DNA of 58,022 nt from an uncultured Pedobacter sp. (GTDB lineage: Bacteria > Bacteroidota > Bacteroidia > Sphingobacteriales > Sphingobacteriaceae): contig CALLKE010000133.1 of assembly GCA_938008555.1 (NCBI GenBank), positions 1 through 58,022 on the forward strand. Direction: 5' to 3'. How positions within the stretch are numbered: the first letter of the stretch is position 1; every line of letters begins with the position of its first letter. The notes under the pieces are model-generated. The model was not told the DNA's origin, did not search any database, and saw nothing but the letters and a program-made list of their open reading frames with translations. The position numbers were made by a program, and so were the translations under genes. This document shows positions 30,711 through 38,188 of the stretch, one piece after another.

Positions 30711-32692
30711 AAAAGATATTCACGGCATCACTATTTTGTTTTTCTCTTCTTATAAGTTCATCGAACTTGTCTTGGGCATCTTGTTCAGGCCAATTCAATC
30801 CGGGTGAATTTTGTGGGAATAGTGGGTTAGCTCTTGGTCAGCCAGGCCCGGTATTACTAACGCCGGGTGTTTTGCAACCGATTTCTAATGGAACGATCTT
30901 AAGCAACATTTCGGGTGGCAGTGCAGCTCCTGCTGCAAATTCTGTATCTAGTGTTTTTGATTTTATCGGTTCAACGCGTGGCAGTCTGCTCTATCGTGGT
31001 GCTGCTGGTTGGTCAATTCTTACACCTGGAACATTAGGTCAGATTTTGACTGCAAATGGAGCTGGTAATGATCCTACTTGGGGAAATGTTATAGGAACAG
31101 TTTCTTCAGTTGGATTGTCGCTTCCGTCATTTATTACAGTTACAGGATCTCCTGTCGTTGCAAGTGGTACACTCACAGGAACTTTGGCAACTCAGACAGC
31201 GAACACTGTTTTTGCGGGGCCTGGAACTGGAGCAGCAGCTCAGCCTACATTTAGAGCCTTAGTTGGCGCAGACCTGCCAAATCCCTCTTCAACAACCTTG
31301 GGCGGGGTTCAATCATTAGCCGCTGTTGCTAGCCGATGGATAAATCAAATATCTACAACAGGCGTTCCTAGTGCGATACAGCCTAACTTTACCGATATAG
31401 CAGGGTCAGCAACTCTATCTCAGTTACCTTCTATTTCTAATAATTCAATCCTTGCAAATAACTCCGGCGGTACATCCGTTCCCTCTGCGTTATCGGCTTC
31501 AAACGTTTTGGATATGGTTGGTGCCACTCAAGGCATGGTTTTATATCGTGGAGCATCAAACTGGTCGGTTCTTTCACCGGGAACTTCAGGACAGGTTCTA
31601 ACTACAAACGGTGCGGCAGCTAATCCATCTTGGGCCACAATAAGTGGCACAGGAACCGTCACTAATGTTGCTACTGGAGCGGGGCTTACCGGTGGTCCAA
31701 TTGTCACTACAGGCACGATTAGTTTGGCCAATATCGCCAATGGTACAGTTCTCGCAAACACCTCTGGTGGATCTGCTGTTCCTATAGCAACAACCCCTTC
31801 CACAGTTCTAGACGTAATTGGATCTGCTACCGGTAATGTTCTTTATCGAGCGGGTGGTGGATGGCAGGTTCTAGCTCCTGGTACTAACGGCCAAGTTCTA
31901 ACAATGGGTGCCAGTACGCCCGCATGGGGGAGTGTGGGGTCAGTAAGCAATGTGACCATTGTAGCTGGTGTTGGTATCGCCGTTACTGGAACATGTAATA
32001 TTTCAACAACAGGTACTTGCACAGTCGCATCGGATAATTCGATGGGTGCGAATAAGTACCAAGTAAAAACTGCTGGTTCTGGAACTATTACAACCCCGAC
32101 AGGGGCTGCATGGGCCAAATTTACGTTGGTAGGTGGTGGTGGTGGTGGATCAGGTGGTGGAAGTGCGGCAGCTGGCACAGGAACAGCAGGAAATCCTACT
32201 TGTCTTAATACAGCAGGTACTGCGTGTACTACGCCAGTTTATCAAGCTGGTGGTGGAGCTGGGGGGTCACTTGGAACTGGTAATGGAGGTACAGGAGGAT
32301 CAATAAGCGGATCTGGAACATGTACAGATTCTGTTAATGGTGGCGATGGTCTAGCTCTTAATCAATCATCTGCTACTGTTCCATCCAGCGGAGCTTCTGG
32401 AGGCGTTTCAACGCGCGGGGGTGCTGGAGCTAAGAATTACGGTAATGTTTCTGGATCGGCTGCGGCTTTAAAAAGCGGATCAGGTGGGCAAGGAGGGGGA
32501 GCAGATACAGGAGGATATGGGGGAGCTGGGGGTGGATCTGGCGCGACCTGCGTAGCATTTATTCAATCCCCAGCAGCTTCATATACTTATACCGTTGGCA
32601 CCACTGCTGCTGGTGGTACTGCAGGAACCAGTGGCAGTTCAGGTGGTGCGGGCGGTTCAGGTATTCTGATTGCCGAGTTTGGGTTTAACTAA
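30707..32692 (+). CDS. Exported tail-fibre-like protein with three ~85-residue repeats and Gly-rich tip
   Basis: 661 residues from ATG 30707 (the in-frame ATG 30692 lies in the previous gene and would bury the signal peptide). Signal peptide KKIFTASLFCFSLLISSSNL ending S-W-A. Three repeats follow near 60, 245 and 340, each with (I/V)L(S/A)N(I/N/T)SGG(S/T), VLYRG-like, LSPGT-G-Q-x-L-T and N-P-x-W. The C-terminal ~180 residues are glycine-rich with K-F-T-L-V-G-G-G-G-G. Adhesin-like architecture. Confidence 0.75.
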   Translation: MKKIFTASLFCFSLLISSSNLSWASCSGQFNPGEFCGNSGLALGQPGPVLLTPGVLQPISNGTILSNISGGSAAPAANSVSSVFDFIGSTRGSLLYRGAAGWSILTPGTLGQILTANGAGNDPTWGNVIGTVSSVGLSLPSFITVTGSPVVASGTLTGTLATQTANTVFAGPGTGAAAQPTFRALVGADLPNPSSTTLGGVQSLAAVASRWINQISTTGVPSAIQPNFTDIAGSATLSQLPSISNNSILANNSGGTSVPSALSASNVLDMVGATQGMVLYRGASNWSVLSPGTSGQVLTTNGAAANPSWATISGTGTVTNVATGAGLTGGPIVTTGTISLANIANGTVLANTSGGSAVPIATTPSTVLDVIGSATGNVLYRAGGGWQVLAPGTNGQVLTMGASTPAWGSVGSVSNVTIVAGVGIAVTGTCNISTTGTCTVASDNSMGANKYQVKTAGSGTITTPTGAAWAKFTLVGGGGGGSGGGSAAAGTGTAGNPTCLNTAGTACTTPVYQAGGGAGGSLGTGNGGTGGSISGSGTCTDSVNGGDGLALNQSSATVPSSGASGGVSTRGGAGAKNYGNVSGSAAALKSGSGGQGGGADTGGYGGAGGGSGATCVAFIQSPAASYTYTVGTTAAGGTAGTSGSSGGAGGSGILIAEFGFN

Positions 32693-33399
32693 TGTCACTA
32701 ACATACTCCACATATACAGCCACAATAGCTAACCTAATGGATATTGGGGTTAGTGATACCAACTATCAGCAGATACTGCCGAGTATGATTGATGATGCAG
32801 AGCAAAGGATTTGCCGAGAACTAGATTTCTTAGGCGCGGTAATTACCGATTCTTCTTTTGTAACTGCAATAAATACCCGGCAGATAAATTGGAGCAATGC
32901 CTTTTTTGTTGTCGAATCCATCAATGTGATTAGCCCGTCTGGAACAACAAATCCTGAAGCTGGAACTCGATATCCTCTTACTCCGACCACCAAAGAAACT
33001 TGTGATTTCCTTTTCCCAAATTCAACTGGATCTGGAATCCCGCAATATTTTGGTCGTGTGACTCAATCAACTGCTGTTTTAGCTCCATGGCCTAATGCGG
33101 CATACACATTAGAGATTACAGGTACACAAAGACCTCCATCCTTGTCGTCGACAAATCAAACTACGTTCATATCAACATACCTTCCTGATTTGTTGATTGC
33201 GGCTTCTATGATTTATGCGGCGGCATACCAGCAAAACTTTAGTGCCTCTGGAGACAATCCAGCCCAAGCAGTGAATTGGAAGGGGCATTACGAAGATCTG
33301 ATTAAATCAGCGATGGTTGAAGAAGCCAGGAAGAAATTCACATCTGAAGGTTGGAGCCCAAGTCAGCCTTCTCCAATTGCTACACCTCCTCGCACCTAA
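32692..33399 (+). CDS. Head-tail adaptor-like protein, second copy
   Basis: 235 residues. MIDDAEQRICRELDFLGAVI, NAFFVVESINVISPSG, YPLTPTTKETCDFLFPN, IPQYFGRVTQSTAVLAPWPN, then LPDLLIAASMIYAAAYQQNF. This order parallels the 29044 protein and known gp4/gp11-like proteins, including the helix near the N-terminus and the later P-D-L-L segment. It may form a second ring or the gp6-like layer. Start overlaps the previous stop. Confidence 0.68.
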   Translation: MSLTYSTYTATIANLMDIGVSDTNYQQILPSMIDDAEQRICRELDFLGAVITDSSFVTAINTRQINWSNAFFVVESINVISPSGTTNPEAGTRYPLTPTTKETCDFLFPNSTGSGIPQYFGRVTQSTAVLAPWPNAAYTLEITGTQRPPSLSSTNQTTFISTYLPDLLIAASMIYAAAYQQNFSASGDNPAQAVNWKGHYEDLIKSAMVEEARKKFTSEGWSPSQPSPIATPPRT

Positions 33400-33415
33400 T
33401 TTATAGGATAGTACA

Positions 33416-34381
33416 GTGGCAGATCCGACAACAGTTAATATAGCTCTCGCAGTCCCGCTGCATGGTAGTAATGTTGATACCTGGGATGTGCCATTAAATG
33501 CTGACTTTACTGCCATAGATGGATTTTTCGGTGGGGTTCAAACGGTCAGTGTGTCTAACACGCCGGTTACTTTGACATCACCAACAGGTACGGTAACTCC
33601 TTCCGCAGGACCGTCTCAATCTCAAAATTCAGTGCTTGTTTTTACTGGAACATTGACTGCTAATGTTCAGGTAACACTACCACTACCAGGTCCTATAATA
33701 GTAACTAATCTAACCACAGGTGCATTTGTATTAAACTTTCGAGCAGCTGGTGTCGGAGAGATTATAGCGGTTGATCAAGGAATAAGTCAGAGAATTTATA
33801 ATGATGGTACCAATGTTAGGTTTGTCGATCTACCTCCCATTGGATCATACTTAGATATTGCTCAAAGCACAGTTCCCGCATGGATTACCACATGCACTAA
33901 GCCGCCATTCTTACTTTGCAACGGAGGCACTTTCAGCGCAGTTACATATCCATATTTAAATACTAAACTTGGTGGGAATACCCTTCCAGATCTGAGGGGT
34001 GTTTCAAGATACACTTTGAACCAAGGAACAAGTCGTCTAACAACAGCAGGATCTGGTCTGGATGGCGATACATTATTTTCAATCAAATCTACGCAATCTA
34101 GAACGTTACTAACGGCGAATCTTCCTCCATATACACCATCTGGAACCGTATCAACAAACGTGAGTGCAAGTGGCTTCGCAATTAACGTGGTTTTAGGAGG
34201 CACATCTGGAGTGGGAGTTGGCGGTGGTGGCGCCTTTGGAATATCGGGCAATGCATCTTTATCAATTACAGCTAATGCGACCTCTTCATTCACAGGAATA
34301 GCGCAAGGTGGAACAAGTACTCCTATTGGGTTGATAGGAACCGGTGTTGTTGCAGGTATCACCTTAATACGGGCTGGGTGA
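33416..34381 (+). CDS. Tail fibre protein with collar domain
   Basis: 321 residues from GTG 33416. N-terminus ADPTTVNIALAVPLHGSNVD, TWDVPLNADFTAIDGFFGG is the attachment module I know from rhizobial podovirus fibres. Residues ~145-215 fit a phage tail collar domain (P-A-W, FLLCNGGTFSAVTYPYLN, L-P-D-L-R-G-V-S-R). Glycine/serine beta-sequence at the end would carry host recognition. Confidence 0.75.
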   Translation: MADPTTVNIALAVPLHGSNVDTWDVPLNADFTAIDGFFGGVQTVSVSNTPVTLTSPTGTVTPSAGPSQSQNSVLVFTGTLTANVQVTLPLPGPIIVTNLTTGAFVLNFRAAGVGEIIAVDQGISQRIYNDGTNVRFVDLPPIGSYLDIAQSTVPAWITTCTKPPFLLCNGGTFSAVTYPYLNTKLGGNTLPDLRGVSRYTLNQGTSRLTTAGSGLDGDTLFSIKSTQSRTLLTANLPPYTPSGTVSTNVSASGFAINVVLGGTSGVGVGGGGAFGISGNASLSITANATSSFTGIAQGGTSTPIGLIGTGVVAGITLIRAG

Positions 34382-34383
34382 TA

Positions 34384-36429
34384 ATGCCTTTCGGGGAAGT
34401 AAAATTACGTCCAGGTGTTTCGGTCGATACTACTCCGACCCTAAACGAGGCTGGGATTTCCGAAAGTCAACTTATTAGATTTAAAGATTCTTTGGCCCAA
34501 AAATATGGAGGCTGGTCTAAGTTCTATTCATTTACAGTGAGTGGCGTTCCAAGGGACTTGCATGCTTGGCAAGACTTGAACTCTGTAAATCATTTATCTA
34601 TTGGGTCGACGACTGTTTTTGGCGTTATTACTGCGGGCTCTTTTCAAGATATTACCCCTCAAACTCTCACATCCAATTTTACTCCTAATTTCTCGACCGT
34701 AATAAATACAAAAAAAGTTATCATCAAAGATACGAACATCACAAATGTCACCACATTTGATTCGGTGTTCTTCAACACCCCTATTTCGGTAGGTGGTATA
34801 ATTTTATCTGGTCTTTATCCTATTACGTTAATAACTGGAACCAACTCCTATCAGATAGAGACGCAGACGGCTGCGACTTCAACTGTGAATAATGCAGGTA
34901 CAGTTCCTGCATTTACGACATCTACGAATAGCGCCATTGTAAATGTGAAGTTGGTAAAACACGGAATGGTGGTTGGGGACAAAATAGTGTTCTCAATTCC
35001 TACAAGTGTAGGCGGTATAACCGTTTTTGGAACTTACCCTGCCACAGCTATCGTAAATGCTGATAATTTCTCTATCCAGGCGAATGCCTTGGCAGCATCT
35101 GCTGCGACAGTCTCTATGAATGCAGGGAAAGCGCAGTTAGTTTATTATATAGCTTTAGGTCCTCCTGCGGGAGGTACGGGATACGGAATTGGCCCTTATG
35201 GGGTGGGAGCATATGGCTCCGGGGTAGCACCTACGGTTCAAGTAGGTATACCGATTACCGCGACAGATTGGACCTCTGACAATTGGGGTCAATTGGTTTT
35301 AGGTTGCCCAGCTAATGGTGGAATATATTATTATGATCCTACAGGGGGATTTCAAAATCTGTCACTCGTATCTTCTGGTCCAATATTCAATTCAGGAATA
35401 TTTGTTTCGACATCGCAACAAATATTAGTGGCTTATGGATCGTCAGTCGTCGAGAAGATAGGCGTCCATCAAGACCCTATGTGGATTCAATGGTCTAATT
35501 CTCAAGACTTTTTTGATTGGAACCCTACAGACACCAATTTCTCTGGCGGTTTCCGTATTCCAATAGGGTCTGAAATCCGTGCGGGTGTCGCTGGATCTGC
35601 TAACCAAAATTATATTTGGACAGATCTGGATATGTGGGCAATGAACTACATAGGTCAGCCAGATGTATATGGATTTACCCAAATAGGAGCAGGTGCTGGG
35701 GCGGCAGGCAGGCATTCCATCATTAAAATGCGTGGGGGCATGTATTGGATGGGAGTCTCAAATTTCTACGCTTATGATGGTGGGGGCGTGCACGTAGTTC
35801 CGTGCCCAGTATGGGATGCTGTATATCAAAATTTCAACAAGACATTTGCCCAGAATGTTCGGGCAATGCCAAATACTCCATTTAATGAGGTGGGCTTCTT
35901 ATATCCTTCTCTGGCAAGTGCTAGTGGAGAATGTGATTCCTACGTTAAATGGAACATTACTGAGCCTGGTCAACCCTGGGATTATGGGTTGTTACCGAGG
36001 TCCGCATGGATTGACCAATCGGTATTTGGCAATCCTATTTCAGCCAATCCTAGTGGGATTGTGTATCAGCAAGAAACGACCAACGATGCCGATGGGCAGC
36101 CGTTAGTATCCAGTTTTACGACATCTTATTTCATGCTGACTTCGGGGGAGGATTTTGTCGCTATCGATAAGGTATACCCTGATTTCATTTGGGAAACTTA
36201 TGCGGGTTCAACGACGGGCGCGCAAATACAATTGACCTTTAATGTAGTTAACTATCCTGGCGAAACACCCCGCACTTTTGGGCCTTATACTGTCACTCAA
36301 TCAACTAAATATGTTGATGTGAGGTTTAGGGGTAGACAGGTCTCTCTAACTGTACAAAGTGCAGATTCTGGTTCATTTTGGCGGTTAGGGCGCATTAGAT
36401 TTAGATATTCTTCGACAGGTAGGAAATAA
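34384..36429 (+). CDS. Tail hub protein, P22 gp10-like
   Basis: 681 residues from ATG 34384 (GTG 34378 overlaps the previous stop and is possible). PFGEVKLRPGVSVDTTPTLN, LIRFKDSLAQKYGGWSKF, GSSVVEKIGVHQDPMWIQWS, FFDWNPTDTN, GSEIRAGVAGSANQNYIWTD and GRHSIIKMRGGMYWMGVSNF match the large beta-propeller-like hub that plugs the tail after packaging. It contains two tandem copies of a ~60-residue unit around 120-245 (VGGIILSGLYPI..., VGGITVFGTYPA...). Confidence 0.78.
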   Translation: MPFGEVKLRPGVSVDTTPTLNEAGISESQLIRFKDSLAQKYGGWSKFYSFTVSGVPRDLHAWQDLNSVNHLSIGSTTVFGVITAGSFQDITPQTLTSNFTPNFSTVINTKKVIIKDTNITNVTTFDSVFFNTPISVGGIILSGLYPITLITGTNSYQIETQTAATSTVNNAGTVPAFTTSTNSAIVNVKLVKHGMVVGDKIVFSIPTSVGGITVFGTYPATAIVNADNFSIQANALAASAATVSMNAGKAQLVYYIALGPPAGGTGYGIGPYGVGAYGSGVAPTVQVGIPITATDWTSDNWGQLVLGCPANGGIYYYDPTGGFQNLSLVSSGPIFNSGIFVSTSQQILVAYGSSVVEKIGVHQDPMWIQWSNSQDFFDWNPTDTNFSGGFRIPIGSEIRAGVAGSANQNYIWTDLDMWAMNYIGQPDVYGFTQIGAGAGAAGRHSIIKMRGGMYWMGVSNFYAYDGGGVHVVPCPVWDAVYQNFNKTFAQNVRAMPNTPFNEVGFLYPSLASASGECDSYVKWNITEPGQPWDYGLLPRSAWIDQSVFGNPISANPSGIVYQQETTNDADGQPLVSSFTTSYFMLTSGEDFVAIDKVYPDFIWETYAGSTTGAQIQLTFNVVNYPGETPRTFGPYTVTQSTKYVDVRFRGRQVSLTVQSADSGSFWRLGRIRFRYSSTGRK

Positions 36430-36791
36430 TGGCATTTGAGCAGAATTCCCCTGTAGGGGGGGGCTTACAGGATGTAGTAACCAACTTATTAAGTGGAGTT
36501 AATTATCTCGGGCAATTGGTTACTATTTGGAAGAACGCCATTCCAAGGGCGACAGGGTCATTTACGATGCCGGCGGCCGCAACCTATAATGTTGCAGATG
36601 TGCGAACTCAAACAAATTCTATCCCTCAAATAATGGCTACAAACGCTTCTGCGGGTACATTGCAAGGGAGTGTAAAATCGTTGTATATTTCATCTGTAAC
36701 TTCTGGAGTTGGATTTACTGTAGCTACGGCAAATGCGACAAATGCAGCTGGAACGGAAACTTTTTCATATACAATAAATAATCCGGTTTAA
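36429..36791 (+). CDS. Tail-region protein, 120 aa
   Basis: ATG overlaps the hub stop (TAATG). Small, Thr/Ala/Ser-rich and beta-like (VKSLYISSVTSGVGFTVATA). Possibly a tail appendage component; no family known. Confidence 0.5.
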   Translation: MAFEQNSPVGGGLQDVVTNLLSGVNYLGQLVTIWKNAIPRATGSFTMPAAATYNVADVRTQTNSIPQIMATNASAGTLQGSVKSLYISSVTSGVGFTVATANATNAAGTETFSYTINNPV

Positions 36792-36792
36792 T

Positions 36793-37347
36793 ATGCCACT
36801 TAATCCATCTTCGTCAGTTTCAGATAATATCCGTGAGCTTCATAGTGGTGAAACCTATGAACACACTAAGGATAAATTCGGTAAGAAAAGGGCTAATAGT
36901 CAAGCTATAGCCATAGCTTTATCCGTAGCTAGAAAGGCTAAGAGAGCCTCTGGCGGTAAGGTCCATCTTGGACCTATTAAGGGTGAAGAACCTGGCCGTA
37001 CTGATGTCCACGAAATGAATGTCCCCGACGGGGCTTATGTATTTCCAGCCGATTTTATTTCCCATTTAGGGGAAAATAATACGGATGCAGGTATGGAAAA
37101 GGCAAATCAGCTGTTTGGAGAAAGAGGAAAGCATTCCCCAAGGAAATCTGGGGGACGGACCGAAAAGGCTAAACCGGTTCCATGTATTACGGCTGGTGGT
37201 GAATTCGTCGTAAGCCCAGAAACGGTTCGCCATATAGGGGGCGGAGATCTAGATACCGGCCATAAGATACTTGATCATTTTGTTATGTTGATGCGTAAAG
37301 ATCATATTAAAACCTTGGCGAAGTTGCCAAGGCCAGCAAAGGACTAA
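36793..37347 (+). CDS. Conserved virion-region protein, 184 aa
   Basis: N-terminus has SDNIRELHSGETYEHTKDKF and A-N-S-Q-A-I-A-I-A-L-S-V-A-R-K, a signature I recall from many podovirus genomes. The rest has V-P-D-G-A-Y-V-F-P-A-D, ITAGGEFVVSPETVRHIGGG and repeated G-G-K/R motifs. It may be a small injected protein; role unknown. Confidence 0.6.
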   Translation: MPLNPSSSVSDNIRELHSGETYEHTKDKFGKKRANSQAIAIALSVARKAKRASGGKVHLGPIKGEEPGRTDVHEMNVPDGAYVFPADFISHLGENNTDAGMEKANQLFGERGKHSPRKSGGRTEKAKPVPCITAGGEFVVSPETVRHIGGGDLDTGHKILDHFVMLMRKDHIKTLAKLPRPAKD

Positions 37348-37349
37348 TC

Positions 37350-37619
37350 ATGACTGACAGCGCGCCGCTGAAGATTAAAGATACGGATAATGTTCCTGTT
37401 ATATTTATTAATGATGTTGTGGGTATTGGTTTTCTGAATGGGGTTTTGAATATCACTATGGCAACGGCTAGATTTACCCCAGAAGAAGTTGGGGGGGCTG
37501 TTCCTGTAGATTTAATCATTGCCTCTAGGTTGAGGCTGGATCTACGTTGTGCCCAGCAATTACGTGATATGCTGAGTGATATAATTGAGAAGAACACGAA
37601 ACAATCGACAGTGAATTAA
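37350..37619 (+). CDS. Conserved phage protein, 89 aa
   Basis: VIFINDVVGIGFLNGVLNIT followed by VDLIIASRLRLDLRCAQQLR matches small phage proteins with N-x-x-x-x-G-x-x-x-G-x-x-N-L-T-L and L-R-x-D-L. Three bases separate it from the gene before it. Function unknown. Confidence 0.6.
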   Translation: MTDSAPLKIKDTDNVPVIFINDVVGIGFLNGVLNITMATARFTPEEVGGAVPVDLIIASRLRLDLRCAQQLRDMLSDIIEKNTKQSTVN

Positions 37620-37620
37620 G

Positions 37621-38085
37621 ATGCTTGTCACGCTCCCGGTTGTCAAAGCTGCGCCACGCCATAAATCCGTTATTCTTGATATCTGCCGACAGAACCATGA
37701 GGAAAATGGTCAATTCCCTCTTGCTATGGATAAAGTGGAGGAGACGGTAGATCGGGCACTAGATAATGACGGAGTTATTGGCATAGTAGGTAAGCCCGAT
37801 AAGATTGAGGGCGCGATACTTTTAACTATTGGTCAATTCTGGTACACTAATAAATTCTGTTTAGAAGAAGTATTTAATTACGTTCTTCCAGAATACCGAA
37901 AATCTACACATGCAAAAGACATGATTAAGTTCGCAATGCGGTCTGCGGAGGAACTTAAACTACCCTTAGTAATCGGGGTTGTTTCAAACGAAAGAACCCG
38001 TGCTAAATTGGAACTCTACAAGCGACAGCTTGGAGACCCGGTTGGTGGGTACTTTATGCATCGTCCAATAGGACTAGCGCTTTAA
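37621..38085 (+). CDS. GNAT-like acetyltransferase fold protein
   Basis: 154 residues. Order: helix CRQNHEENGQFPLAMDKVEE, strand GVIGIVGKPDKIEGAILLTI, LEEVFNYVLPEYRKSTHAKD (the P-E-Y-R-x-S-x-x-A-K segment where GNAT proteins bind acetyl-CoA), then LPLVIGVVSNERTRAKLELY and a final Y-F-M. Phage GNAT-like proteins of this kind are frequent next to tail or ejection genes; substrate unknown. Confidence 0.7.
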   Translation: MLVTLPVVKAAPRHKSVILDICRQNHEENGQFPLAMDKVEETVDRALDNDGVIGIVGKPDKIEGAILLTIGQFWYTNKFCLEEVFNYVLPEYRKSTHAKDMIKFAMRSAEELKLPLVIGVVSNERTRAKLELYKRQLGDPVGGYFMHRPIGLAL

Positions 38086-38145
38086 TCTTCAATATAGTAT
38101 TAGTATTAAACGAACACTGCCCAGCATGCCGCCGGGTCTTTTAAG

Positions 38146-38162
38146 CCAATCGAGCCGATTGG
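38146..38162 (+). promoter_or_regulatory. Leader hairpin CCAATC-GAGCC-GATTGG
   Basis: Perfect 6-bp stem, 5-base loop, between the GNAT gene and the ejection protein gene, 15 bases before the AGGAGG ribosome site at 38178. Confidence 0.4.
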
Positions 38163-38188
38163 TGGAATGGGACCTATAGGAGGCTACA

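Noticed and set aside
31528..32178. Minus-strand Pro/Val-rich frames
   Set aside because: Shadows of the repeat and glycine-rich regions of the fibre gene.
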